From Acorus gramineus (lineage: Eukaryota > Streptophyta > Magnoliopsida > Acorales > Acoraceae), in assembly GCA_030737835.1 (NCBI GenBank), contig CM060855.1:11317927-11381926 (forward strand): 64,000 nt of DNA, in the 5' to 3' direction. Both the position numbers and the translations under genes were made by a program. The notes beneath the pieces are model-generated. The model did no database searches and had not been told where the DNA came from. It was given only the letters and a program-made list of their open reading frames with translations. Of this stretch, positions 47,550 through 62,300 are shown in pieces (positions within the stretch are counted from its first letter, which is position 1; each line of letters opens with the position of its first letter).

Positions 47550-50500
47550 ATGGTCTTCAAGGGCCGGTTCTTCTCCTCCAAGAAATCCGACTCTTCCAAC
47601 AGCCCCGACCGGTCCAACAGCCCCAACACCCCCACTTCGTCGGGTTCCCCCAACAGATCCGAGAAGAAGAAGGTCAGATCCTTCAAGGACGACTCCCCGA
47701 TCTCCTCCCTCCGGCAGCAGCCGCAGCAGCAGAGGCAGGGAGTGCTGAAGAGGGAGGATGACAAGGGAAAGGAGTCTTCTTCGCAGGCGGCGGCGGCCAG
47801 GCCGAGGAAGGCCCCGCCGGAGTCTCTCTCGCCGATCCTCGCGTCCTCGCTCGGGCTGAACCGGATCAAGACGCGGTCCGGGCCGCTGCCGCAGGAGGGG
47901 TTCGGGTTGAACCGGGGTTCCGGGCTAAGCGGGCTCTCGTCGAGCGGTGGCGCGGGTGGTGACGGGTGTTCGACCTCTTCTTCTGCTACTTCTTCTTCCG
48001 GTTCTTCCCGGTTTCTGGCTTCGGCGGGGAGGGGATTCGCTAAGAAGAAGGACGCGAGGGGAGATGGTGGTGGCGGCGGCGGTGTGAGGAAGAACTTGCA
48101 AGAGGAACGTGTTTTGGAGGGCGGATCTTCTCGGATCAAAGCGGAGGTGCGGTCTGGGTCCCGCCTTCGAAACGGAGAGAACTCTATGGAACTGGGTATA
48201 TTCTTATTTTTTTTTGCCAAGTCTCTCTTGTAGGTTGGCGAAATCATGTTTTGGATTAACCCAAGTACGAGCATAAGCTTCTCATTGGTCGAGAAGATCA
48301 GTTTTTCAATTAACTCAAATAAGATCATATTTTGGATTAACTCAAATGTGAGCTTAAGCTTCTCATTGGTGGATAAAATCATGTTTTTGGTTTAACTCAA
48401 GTATATGAACAACTGGTGGACAATCTTAGTGATTAACTTGTGAATTAGTGGTGTTGATGAATCAAGTGGAACAATGGATTAGGTATTTCAAATTAGATGG
48501 ACACACATTATATAAGTCCTTACCATTATTTGCGATGGGTCGTGGAGCTTACAGAGATGTAATTAAAATGTAAGTCGTATTTGGAGTTTGAAGCTAGAAG
48601 GGGTATCTTGTTAATCCACCATGTTTCTCTAATCGGTGAGAAAATGTTATGCCCTTAATGCAATTTCAAAATGTTATTTTTCCATATGCTTTGAATTTCT
48701 ATATCTTTGTTGGAGTGTTTTTGGTGTTCTTAGGCACTTGATTTGAAATTGGTTGAAAATTATGGTTGCTTGTAAAATATTGAAGTCAAGAAATAAGAGA
48801 GTTATCAACCTAGCGTACAGTTTAGCTTTAGCCGCTTTGTCGACTTTCTATTCAATTTGTTAATTGTGTAGTGCATAACCAGGTTCATTATGTCCCTTGT
48901 ATGTGAAATTCTCAGGAATGTTCTTATATTTCCAAAATTGAATGACTATCCTTGGTGCATCAAGGAGGGAAATGGAAAGTAGAATAAGCTTCTATGGAAA
49001 ATGATATTGATCAGGGATAGAAAGAGTGAGTAGGAAAAGGATTATATTGTGCGATAGGAATGTTTGCTACAATGTTGAATAATTACGCAGAAAAAAATGA
49101 GGAATGTTATTTTCTAAGGGTCCGTTTGGAAACACATATTGAAAAGTAGTTTTTGGAATAAAGCTGCTTTTTAAGATGATTTTAGACCTTGACTTTTATT
49201 GGGATGCTTTTTTTTAATTCAGGAATCAATATTTGAAAGCAGTTGATGTTTGGCAAAGAAAGTTGCTTTTCAATTCAAAAAATCGATTCCAACAAAAAAG
49301 CGTTGTTTTTGAGTTTTTCAAAACATGGATTTCGAGAGAAAAATTAAAAGGAATTTATCTTCCGATTCTGAACAAAGCTGTCCCGTTTGGCTGCATGATT
49401 TTAGCTTTTCAGCTTTTCAAAAAGCAAAAGCTGCTCCAAACGTGCAACCAAACGGGGCCTAAGGGTGGCTCATACTATAAAAGGTTACTAAAGATTATGG
49501 TGTTCAGAGGGTTGCGTTGAATGGAGAACAATTTCAGAGAGAGTTTCAATAAATGAAACATGCATCATATCAAAGAGTACTATAAAGTTAAAAATGATAT
49601 GTTGATATGTCAAAGTTGCATGCTCTTTTTTTTTTTGCGTCATTGTGATTTGTATTTTATAGTTCCTCAGTAGTATACCATGATGTTAAAAGTGTAATGG
49701 ATGATTTTCCATGCTCATTAAATAATAAGCAGTGATATGTCAATCTGCTTCGTACCTTTTCTGAGCGAGTGCTGTGAAAATTTAGGATATGAGAAGCACT
49801 TCACTATGAGAAAAAGGGAAAGTTAGGTGCTCAAATAATGCTATTATGTAAATCTCCTATAAGTTTCTTTATGATAGTAGTGTTTTGTTTAGATGCATGA
49901 GATCAGGAAAGATTGAGATTTCGTCATGTAACATTAAGTTTGATTTATGGGTTAAAGACATCTGCATCCCGGCAAACATGGATAATCCCATATAAGTCCT
50001 TGTAAAAGTTGGGGCAGACACATGAGTTCTTAAAAACTCACAAAAATCTAATTATTATCCTCGGGTTAAAATTTCATTCAAATTTTACAAAATATTTTAT
50101 CACCATGTAATTGTGTAGACATTATAGTTTCCATAAATAATTATAAAAACAAATTAGTCCATGCAAAGATCATATTATTCTTGTAAGACTTTTTATGTTT
50201 CTTCATTTTCATTGAGATATTGATTGAAAATAGTTAAAAATTTGAAGATAATTTAATCATTTCATGTTTATATGTTAAAATTAAGTAGAGTATGTTGGGT
50301 TAGGATTAATTTTTGTTGAAACCAAGGATGTATATGGGTTTTTATGAGTTTTCAAAGACTTATACGTTTGCCCCAACTTTGATAAGAACTTATATGGGAT
50401 TTTTCATGTTTGCAAGGACTTATATTTCTTTAACCCTTGATTTTTTTTATTGGACATAGATGAGGGTGACAAACTAGTGGCCAATAATTTGAAACACAGG

Positions 50501-53500
50501 TTTGTCCTTGATGGTTGATGCATTAGCATCAATATTATCTGTTTTCTAATGTTTGGAGATTAATATATAAATTTATAGTCTTTCGTGTTTCCATTCATAG
50601 CTTCTCAGATAGCTACCTTTTCTTTCCAATGGGCGTGCACTTGTCGTATTTTTATTTTTCAAAATATTGTGGGAAGGTAAAGGTAGTGGCTTGGCTAAGA
50701 TAATGCAATTTGTGTGTAAACTGACAGATACAAAAGTAAAGAAAGTGATTTACAATTTTTTTTGATAGATAATCGGTGGACCTGATCCCAAGACCTCATG
50801 GTTGAGAATTTTGTTGTCAACCATTAGGCTATGTGTCCAACCCCCCAAAAGGGGATTTAAAATTAATATAAATATTTTGTGTTGTTGATGTTCAAATTGA
50901 AGTGGACTGTGTGGTTGGGTAGGGTTGCCCTGGACTGAAAAGCAGTTTGGGTTTGTCTGTTGTGTTCTTCATTACCCCAGGGTCTGGTGTTAGTAATCTT
51001 CTCGGCTACCATCTGTGTTTTTCTTTATTCATGTTACTTTCTTTTATTTTTCTTTTGTTATCTTCAGGGAACTGTGCCTCTTTCCATAATGGAAGTCGGT
51101 GGTAGGGTTCCTACCAATTTTCAAAATATATAAGTTAAAAAAATAATGATCTTCCTCTTTCATACTGGATTCCTGGTTATATCCCATCTTTTGTAGAACC
51201 TGTCATGCCATCTTGTTTAAATGCTGGAACTTAATCTAATGCAATTCTTGTTGTTTTATGGAATTTCCATTGACAGGACCAAACGCTGCATGGGGCCATC
51301 TTGACAGCGTAAAAGGTTCTGATCCGTGCACTCCAGAGGACCAGGTGCTCCAGAATTTTTTTCTTGGTGTTTTCTGTGTAAGTTAGTTGAGTTGTTTTAT
51401 GACCATTTTCCTTGTTTTCACTATTGTGAATATGCTGTAGACTCTGAATGATGCTTATGAGAATCCAAAGGAATCTGAGTCTCCACGTTTTCAAGCAATA
51501 ATACGGGTTACAAGTGCTCCTAGAAGGAAGTATCCAAATGACATTAAAAGTTTTTCTCATGAGTTGAACTCAAAAGGAGCATGGCCGTTTCCAACTTTGA
51601 AGCCTCGAGCCTTGAACAATTTGGAGGTAATTTTACCTTCTAATTCTCATTATGTGATGTTATGTAATGCATTTTCCCCTCTATTATGAGTGCTTAGTAT
51701 TATAGATTGCAAGTCTATTGTTTCTGCTAATGACTTATGTTCTTCATTGGCTTATTTATTCTATGTAGGAGGTATTAGTAGCGATTCGGCAGAAGTTCGA
51801 CAAGGCAAAGGAAGAAGTGAATTCTGATCTGGCTATATTTGCTGGGGAGTTGGTTGGTATGCTGGAAAAGAATATAGATACTCATCCTGAGTGGCAGGAA
51901 ACTATGGAGGATTTATTGGTTCTAGCTCGTCGTTGTGCTGTGATGTTACCTGGAGAATTTTGGCTGCAGTGTGAAAGTATTGTTCAGGAATTGGATGATC
52001 GACGTCAGGAGCTTCCCATGGGCTTACTTAAAAAACTTCATACACGAATGCTTTTTATTCTCACCAGATGCACCCGGTTGTTGCAATTTCACAAGGAGAA
52101 CGAACTTGCTGAGGATGAACATGATCCCGGACTTCGGCAATCAAGAATCTTGTATTCTGCTGATAAACAAGTTCCTTTGGGAACTGGAGAGGTGAAAGTT
52201 TCTAAAACTGAGAGGACCTCGAAAACAACATCAAGAAAGTTTTATAGTCAAGAGCAACACAGTTTGAACTGGAAGAAGGACCGTCCAGTGCGACCTGTTA
52301 ATTTGTTTCCACCTAATGAGCTTGAAGCTGCAAAAGACTTCGATTCGTCTGTGAAGAGGAATCGGTTCACTTCTTGGAGAAGACTCCCTTCCCCTGTAGG
52401 AAAAGATCAAAAGAAAGAAATATCAGATAAAGATGAACTATATAATAGTAAGATGGATTCTATTCAAATGTCAAACAGAGGAGAAATTCCTGATGCAGAT
52501 TTGATCGCGACTAAGACTTCCAAAGATTCGTCAGGACAGTCATCTTCTCCTAAGCATCAACACAAAGTCTCTTGGGGCTACTGGGGAGATCAACCAAATT
52601 TGTTTGACAAAACTGAGATGAAATGTCGCATTTGTGAGGAGGATGTTCTCATTTCTCATTTGGAGGACCATTCAAAAATCTGTGCCATTGCAGATCGATG
52701 TGATCAGAAAGGCTTAAGTATCAATGAGCGTCTTATAAGGATTGCTGAAACTCTTGATAAGATGGTGGAGTCAACTTCACAGAAGGACTCGCAGAATGCT
52801 ATCGGTAGCCCAGATATCATAAAAGTTTTGAACTCAAGCGTCAGTGAGGACCCTGATGTCCCTTCTCCAAAACTCGGTGATTTGTCCCGGAGAGGGTCAG
52901 AAGACATGCTTGAATGCTTCCAGGATAATGACAATTCTGTTTCCATGGATGATTTAAAGGGGCTTCCATTCATGACATGTAAGACTCGCTTTGGTCCGAA
53001 GTCTGATCATGGAATTGCTACATCTTCCGCAGGCAGTGTGACTCCTCGTTCTCCATTATCAACACCAAGAACCAGCCATATAGACTTGCTTTTGGCTGGT
53101 AGAGGTTCCTTTTCTGAAAATGAAGATATTCCTCAGGTAGTTCTTGCTTTAGTTAAGAGTATTTATCTTTTCCACCAATTATTAAAAAAAGGTAAAAATT
53201 CACATATGGATTATTATGTCCAATTAAAACAACAAAACAATGGAGATAAGGAATCTCTGATAAAGCAGAAAAAAAAAACTCCAAAGTGCAGCGATTATCA
53301 ATCCAGCCACATGCACACTTCTACAGCAGTCCCTTCACTTAACATTTTTTTTTTTAAAAAGGAACCCCACCACAAAGCCACTCACTCTGTCCAGACATAT
53401 CTGTCAGCCCCGAGGTTCACCTAATACTTTTTTTTTTAAAACAAAGTTGGCAGGCCATACTAAGTGCTCTCAATGTAACTTCTCTTGCGAATATATACTC

Positions 53501-56338
53501 ATTTTACCCATTTCTGGGCAGCCACATGACCCAGCAAACTGCACGAGGAATAAGTTGGAAGCATTTCTCATATTTGCTTCTATCCCCTTTCTTCTTTAGC
53601 CTTTTAAAACCAGTTTGCTATGCATTTCTAAATGATGTATTCTTCGCTCAAGTACAGCCAAGTCTTCTACATTTCTTCTCATTAAAAAACAATTGAAAAT
53701 CAGAACATCTCAACATCCAGAGTTTCTTCTTCCCCATTACACATCTCACACACAAAATTACCATTCTGCTCTCATTTGTTTTTGTTCTTTTCTGTGAGGG
53801 TTTTACATAACAACCACATGAATGCCATGCTTTTCTGTAGGGTGGGTTGGCTTGAGGGTCAATCCAAGCTTAAGGGGAGGTAGTAGCATCCTGGCCTCAC
53901 CCAAACCCAATCATAACTCGGATTTTTACATATGAACCGATGTTCTAAAAAGCGTTAAGCGCTAGTTGGGCGGTCGATGGATGCCTAGGGATTAATTTGC
54001 TAGCCGGAGATTGAGTGGGGAATAATCTATCACATTTTAATTATCAAAATAATAGATATCTAATTTAAATATAAAAAATATCAAATAAATGCAATAAAAG
54101 GGAAAGAAAAGGAAAAGGAATTAATGAGATTAAACTTTGCTTAATCCCTGCCGAATCCCTGCCTAGCTTAATCCCAGTTTAATCCCTGCTTAATCCATAG
54201 TTGTATGGTGCCTAGGTGACACCTAGGTGACTAGGCATTCCATATGGACCTAGGCGTTCATATGCCTGTATGATAATCGAGAGTCTGTGCCTGTATACAC
54301 GCCTAGGTATTGCTTTTCCCGCCTAGGCGTAATGAATCAGGGCTGACATTTAATGGACATGGCTTTTTTTTTTATGAATGATTGAGATTAAAATCAAAAC
54401 AAAAATAAATGGATAACTAACCTAAATTTTGCTTTAAAATGCTAACCTAAACTTTTTCTATATATCATTTATTGACTCGTGACAAAGAAAATCAAAATAT
54501 TCATTTAAAATATATTGATCAAACAATTCTAATATCCATATGGGTCATGACTAGTAGGGTTTTGGTTTTCTCATTTTTTTTACTACCCAACAAGCTACAA
54601 AAAATGGAGGAAATAACTTCAGAAGTAGTAGCACGATGGTGGGTTTGTCCCCCTTCCTCCAACACACATTGCATTCTAACCATATACTTTCGTTTATGAA
54701 TATAGCAATCTTATTTCAAATTCACTTGTATAGAGAAATAATGCATGCATAATTAGCAAATTTACATTAATAAAATCATTTGCAATCTTCAAAAATACTT
54801 GTACAATTAAGTCTTGGTGGTTACCCAACCGCCAAGACAACTATGGCTTAATCCCACAATTGCTTAATCCTCTGTATGATGCGTGCTAGACTCAATTCTG
54901 CCTATGCGGTCCGCGTAATCCCACTTTTTAGAAAATTGATCTGAAATAGAGCCCAATATGATCATTTGGGTCTTACTTGGGTTCTCTCAATCTATTTGAA
55001 TTTATCATCATTCTTTTTAGGAAATTGACCCTCAGCCTCGAGAGCATTGAGAACAAGGTATGTTCACCATACTGTGAGTGTGAGATTGTGATCCCCATCT
55101 AGCCGCCATAAGGGTTTTAAGCAACCTGCTATCTTCCTGCCAAAAATGACATATTACTTGGGGCATTCAGTACTAAGATGTATATCAACAAACATAGGCG
55201 GCCTCCTTGTCTTAAGCCATGTCACTTGTCAGAAGAACCCAACAAATTTTCCAATAATTAGAGTCAATGTTTTGGCAGTTACAGCAAATGCCCCCTTTAA
55301 TCCGACGGATCAATCTCCCAAAGAAGTCACATGAACAATAATCTTTCACAAGAAATCCTATCTTATGCTATCGTGAAACAAGAATCCTTCAGGGAAAAAA
55401 TTGATCTTTTGCCATAACAAGCTTTATTGAAGTCCAGTTTAAACATTGCACCATTCATTTTCTCTTTTTGTGCAGCAGCCAGCCATACATTCTTGAACCA
55501 CAAGAAAACTATCCAACAATGATTCCCCACCTTATGAAAGCAAAACCCATTAATCGAGAAGTCTATCACCAAGCACCTTGGCAATATTATATATACCCTA
55601 TTCAGAGGCTAATTGACCTATAATCAGTAATGCATTTAACCTTTCTTTTTATGAGTGAGGACAACAAATGCAGAATGAAGATTTCTGCATCTTTATTAAT
55701 AAGAAGCTCCTATAATCTTTGTTTGGGGGCATCTTTATTAATAAGAAGCTCCTATTCTTCTCCCAAAAAAAATGCAGGATGAAAATTTCTGATTTTGTGA
55801 ATGTATCGATGTTTTAGAGGCATATTTGTTTTTTTTAGAAAGATTTGATGGTGAAATGTCTTGAGGATCCCTCTTCCACACCACTGTATCTTCCCTTGAG
55901 CTGTTCTTACTATGAGTACTGTATCCACCACTTATAAACTCTCTCAGATGTCCTAATCTTGAGGAAATAGTATAAGAGCATCTCCAAAAGACTACATTTT
56001 TTTCCCTACATTGTGAGGGAAAATAGGCTCTCTATGACATGTAGGGAGTCATTTTTATTTTGACAATCCAAAAGCCACCCCATCTATCACTAATTGAAAT
56101 GACTTTAAACCCCCCCATTCAACCTTTCTTCTTCCTCCTTCCCTATCTATCTCCCATCAACCATGAAACTTTCCAACCTCTAAAAAAAACCATCTCTATG
56201 TCTCTGGAACAATAGAACCAAAACCACCTCCTCTCACCCACAACATCACAACATCATCAAATCAAAAGCTCCTTAAACAAACCAAATCTGAGATTCTAAA
56301 TGGAGGTGGTGTTTTTTTTCCTTTTGGGTATCACTTGC

Positions 56339-56373
<35 letters not shown>

Positions 56374-59300
56374 ACCTCCCAAAGAATCAAAATAAACATC
56401 AAAGATTAAGAAAAGAAATCAAAGCTAGATGCCTAGATCTAATCTTCTTAAAGAAATCAAGGGTTTTGATTTTTTGATTTTCTAGGGTTTGCAGGGGAGA
56501 GAGGAAGATGAGATCCATAGGGAGGAGACACTTCAGCTGGAAAAAAAATAGTAGGCGAGAGAAAAAAAATGGGTTTTGTTGAAAGGGCAATGTGGTCCAT
56601 TCAATTCGGTTTACAATGTAGTTTTCCCTACAATGCTGCAGACATGTATGCAGCCTCGCAGGGAAAAAATATGGTAGGAAGCCTTTCAAGGAGTCTTTTG
56701 GACCTTTTTTTTTTAATTTTCAGCTCTCTATGTTAGGGAATGTGCCCTGTAGAGTAGCTTTTGGAGATGCTCCAAGACCAATTCAATGGTGAAGGAAAGA
56801 AATAAAAGAAAATTTGCATTTTATTTGTGATGAACCATGTGTATCGGGTAATCTTGGGGGGATTCGAACTCGTCAAGACCTATGAGATGCAAACCCATGA
56901 CTCTAGCCAAAGAGCCAACCCCATGTGGGTTAACTTCAACTATGTTCACTTATGAGGCTTAATATGTTACACTCTCAACTATGGTTCTTTACTTACTGTT
57001 CTCAATTTAAATATTCACTGTTATAATTTTTCTTTATTTTGACAAACTTCTAGGAGAAATCAACATCTAACTTTTTTGTTTCTTATTGGACTAGAAATTT
57101 GAATAACCATATATCTAGACTCTTTTCTTGATAAATGTTGAATTAATTTTAAGTTGCAGTCATAGATTCCAGCTAATAGTGATATGAATGTCATAGAGAA
57201 GAAGTTGATTTTGTTTCTTGGGGATGAAAATATGATTTGTCAGTACTTTTGAAAAATAGGTGTGTCATTTTATTCATGCTCCAATTACTGAGATCTTCAT
57301 GCTTGTTGTGACTTGCTAATGTATTATATTACTGTGAGAGTCATTCTTTTGATTGAGCTAACTTTTTTTGTTGCCAAATATCATTCCTCGAGTGTCACAG
57401 ATAGCTGCGCTTGCTGATATTGCTCGATGCATTGCAAATTTATCCGTTGAGGATGCTGGGTCCATAGAATTTTTGCTTGCTTACATGACAGAACTGCAAG
57501 AAGTTATGCAACGCAGAAAGTTAGATGCAGTTACAGTGGAGACATTTGGAGCACGCATAGAGAAACTCAATAAGTAAGCACCCAATTCTTGAGAGTTTGA
57601 GCAAAGAATGATATTGAATGATTCAAAACTGTAAATTTAATAAAAATTAAATTACGTGGACATGCTTTTTGTACGGTGGTAATTAAACTTTTAAGTTAAT
57701 ACATCCATATACACTATCTGCTACTAGTTTGCCATGTGTTTGTGTTTCTTTTGTTCTAAATGTTTGCATTTTTATAGGGAGAAGTATTTCCAGTTTTGCG
57801 ATCTAGTTACTGATGACAAAGTTGATATCACAAGTACTGTAATTGATGAAGATGGTCCATTGGAGGACGATGTGATTCGTAGCTTGCGAACAAGCCCAAT
57901 TCACAATACCAAGGACCGCACTTCTATTGATCATTTTGAGATTATTAAGCCTATCAGTCGTGGGGCATTTGGTCGAGTTTTCTTGGCTAAGAAATTAGCT
58001 ACTGGTGATCTATTTGCCATTAAGGTACACAATTGCAACAATTTTCATGGTCTTGTAATTGAAACTTGTATGTTTGTTTCAATATCTAGATTTACTGATT
58101 TATATCCTATATAGCAAGTGAAGAGAATGTCCTTAGAGGCATGTAGATTTTAGCTGTTGGTTGACTTCATGTTGGAAGTGGTGAGCCGGCCCTTTTTTCT
58201 ATTTCAAACTGTATCATGTTATTCTTACATGCATGGATGGCATGCTAACTAATGGATCAATTAGTACTGAATTAATGTAAGTGACAGTATGCTAATGCTA
58301 TGTATTTCATAGTGCTCAAGTTGTAATTTTAGCTTCATGCCTGCTACCACATGAATAACTGTTCTTAGCACTTATATATATATATATATATATATGTTGC
58401 ACAGCTTTTTTACTGTTATATTCATGCAGGTTCTCAAAAAGGCAGATATGATCCGAAAGAATGCTGTTGAAAGCATATTGGCTGAGCGTGACATACTGAT
58501 TTCTGTTCGCAATCCTTTCGTGGTGAGAGGTCTAATGAAAATTACTTAATTTTTTACTATAATTAATTTCACAGAGTTTTTTTTTAACCAAAATTATTGT
58601 ATCAGGTACGGTTTTTTTATTCTTTCACATGTCAGGAGAACTTGTATCTTGTGATGGAGTACTTGAACGGTGGAGATTTATATTCCTTGTTGAGGAATTT
58701 AGGTTGCTTGGATGAAGAAGTTGCTCGTATATATATAGCTGAAGTTGTAAGCCAATGATCATTTTGTCCTGATATTGTTTTTTCTTTCTGTGTTCCTTTT
58801 GTTTTGATATTTTCTTTGTTTCTCACTCTCTGTTCCTGCGCCATTTTATTTGTAACGTTAAATATAATGCAGGTCCTTGCATTGGAGTATCTCCACTCCC
58901 TGCATGTGGTCCATCGTGATTTGAAACCAGATAATTTATTGATTGCACATGATGGTCATATCAAGGTTTTATACTTCTCCCTTATTCAAGCTGTCCTCGG
59001 TTATTTGCTTCTAGCCATTTTCAATTTTAATAGGATATCAAGGCTCATCAGTGTTCTCTCAGAGGTTCTATTAAGTATTTTCGGCTGCTCAAGATTAACA
59101 ATTTTTTCATCTATTTCATGTAATTTCCATTTTTCTTTATTTGTTTACTTGTTGATATGCAAATATTTTAATATTTTTACAGAGGAAGGTTCATGCATTT
59201 TTTAGTGGGTAAATAATTTTGAACTTGTTGATACTATTCTCAACTTCTGGAGATTGATCTTTCAAAATCCTACAAGTCGAACTCAAGGATAACTTATCCC

Positions 59301-62300
59301 AATTTCGTGAGATAAAAAGTCCATAGATGTTGTCTTTATTTACATTTGTCAAATTTGGGAGAAAAAGATGGGATAAATATTATCCTAGCCTTAATGCATA
59401 AAAATCTTCATTTTTGTTCAAAATCAAGACATTTATAAGCACTGTATCTTGATTTTTTTGTATAAGAAACGTGATGAGTTGTTCTTTAACCATTTATTCC
59501 GCCAGTTGTCCTTTTTATCTTTTTCTGTGACGAGGAACTTCAACATTTTTTTTCTAAATGTTGAGAAAACTCGGTTGCACAGAATAACCCACAAACTTTT
59601 GCATCAGGTAAAGCCCCAGAGGACATGAACTCGAGACCTATGGAGAGCAAACCCATGGCTCTAGCCAAAGGGCCAACCCCATGTGGGTTACATATCCTCT
59701 TATCCCACCATTTATCCCCTGACCAAGTTAGGCCATAGTGATTAGATAACCAATAACGTGACAGGTATAGTACAAATATTGTGGTGGAATAACAGAAAAA
59801 AAAAGGTTTAGTACAAATATCTTGATGGATTAGGTGAAATGTTATATAAAATGTTAGTTTGACAGCATTTTAATTCTTCGGAATAGTCACATGTAGGCAG
59901 TTGGACGCAAAACAAAAGAAAAAATGCAACTTGCAATTTTTTATGCTTTCAGGTGACCATTACCTTTCTTAAACTTTTTCTTGATTAGCTGGTAAGTGTT
60001 CTTGAGTGAATTTACCCCCCTTTGAAATAGGTACCCCAGTGGGCACCTTTTTTGTGAAAATGCTAATGTCCACTAGATATTTTATTGATATTGGTAGAAA
60101 CCACAGAGGCAAAGGTACAAGGGGATGGGTATATCAGTAATGGCCCCATCACATAAGACAGATTACAGAAAGAGCACTGGACCTCACTCCACCCAAAATA
60201 GACCCTCCCTGTTGACGCTGATGTTCATGCCATCTATAGATCTCTTCAACATGAAAACCATACTATTCCTGAGCAGTGAACCATGGTTGTTCCTCTGAAC
60301 ACACTTCTTCATGTGTTCCCTAGTGCAGCAATATTTTTTTCTACCTTCAGCTGATTGAGCAGACAAGATCAGCAATAGAAATATAGCTACCAAACTTTGC
60401 TACAATGAAGACTTCTTTAGGACAACCAACTTGAGGAGTTCATGAGATTTCAGGTTACCCTTTGGAGATATTTACCTTATCGTCCTCTCATCAAGACATA
60501 TTTATCACCAATAACTAGCATACCTGCTAGTGATTATGTCAATCTCTTTTGTTAATCTGCATTATCATAGATCTTTGAATGCCTTCCTATATGGGATTAT
60601 GAGCTGAACTATTGTGTCACATCATGACAGACTATGGGCATTCAATAAATATAATATATCAAGGAAAACTTTGTCCTCTGTTTACTATACACACCGCTTC
60701 TTAGGCCCCGTTTGGTTGCACGTTTGGGGTAGCTTTTGATTTTTGAAAAGCTAAAAAGCTAAAATCGTGCAGTCAAACGGGCCAGCTTTTTGAAGAATCA
60801 GAAGCTGGATTTCTTTTAATTTTTCCCTGGAAATCTATGTTTTGAAAAGCTCAAAAACAACGTTTTTTTGTCCGAATCGATTTTTTTAATTGAAAAGCAG
60901 ATTTCTCTACCAAACATAAACTGCTTTCAAATATTGATTCCTGAATTAAAAAAAAACATCCTAATAAAAGTCAAGATCTAAAATCATCTTAAAAAGCAAA
61001 TTTATTCCAAAATCTACTTTTCAATCTGTGTTTCCAAACGAACCCTTAGAGTGATACAAACATGATTAAAATTTAATTGTTTTACACTGTTCTATTTTAT
61101 GCCATCATATGATAATAATGATCTATCATGTATGGTGCCAAGTTGAATAGGATGTCATTCTTTATTTCATATATTTAGCAAAGTTCTGAGCTGATCATCA
61201 CTACATAAGAATCCTCCTTTATTTTGCTCATGAAGCACCCCTGCCTGGCTGTAGAACAAAAGGGTAACCGGTCACAGTGATTTTTATGGACCTCATCTGT
61301 TTCGGCCAAGGCAAAACCCATCTTGTCTGAGTCCAATATCCATCCATGTCCAGTTTGAAGTTCACAACTTCATCTGTACGTTAAAATATCTTTTCTTTGC
61401 GAGCGTATCATCTCAACAATTTTGTGCCGTGTTTAGTATGTGCATTATAAATTGCATTGTATTGGTATGCTGGATGAGTAAGATTGGAAATGAACACCGA
61501 CCCCCCACCCCAAACACACACACCCCCACAAAAAAAAAAGTGAACTACTGTCCTCACATCCCTATGCACCTGAGGTCATCAACAGTATGGCAAAACCTAC
61601 ATTCATCATCTACTTGTCAACCCATCTGCCTTGCCTTGATATTTAGTTGCTTAAATTATATGAGCTAATGCTTTTTTTCTCAATATATGTGTGGATGGGA
61701 GTATTTGGGACTTATTTTTGCATTCTGAAATTGCTTACCTATTCATTTGGCTTTTCACTTTTTTTTTTTTTTGGGCAGCTGACAGATTTTGGGCTTTCAA
61801 AGGTTGGTTTAATCAACAGTACCGATGATTTGTCTGGTCCAGCAGCCAGAGGAACCTCTCTTTTTGGAGAAGAGGAGCCTCAATTATCTGCACATGAGCA
61901 TTTAAATCAACGAGAGAGGCGGCAGCAACGTTCGGCAGTTGGAACACCTGATTATTTGGCACCAGAGATTCTCTTGGGAACAGGACATGGTCTGTATAAT
62001 ATCTTATATGCCATAAAATGGTTGTTAGGATTGTCATTGTCCCATATCACTGGAACTTCTTTGCTTTGCATTATTTTAAGAAAAAAAACATTCGTTTATA
62101 CAGGCGCAACAGCAGATTGGTGGTCAGTAGGGGTTATTCTTTTTGAACTTATTGTTGGGCTTCCACCATTCAATGCAGAGCATCCACAGGTTTCTTTCCT
62201 GTATTGTTCACTCTAGATCTTTATTGCATAAGTAGATGAGCTTGACATGGTTAGTCACTACTTTATCAGAATAACATGAACCATAATACCTCTAGGAAGG

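Noticed and set aside
47507-48382. 291-aa open frame on the minus strand opposite IREH1 exon 1
   Set aside because: It is the shadow of a GC-rich, Ser/Pro-rich exon. The plus-strand frame has the conserved IREH1 start and joins in frame to exon 2.
49233-49520. 95-aa open frame in IREH1 intron 1
   Set aside because: Almost wholly inside the 342 bp Tourist-like MITE.
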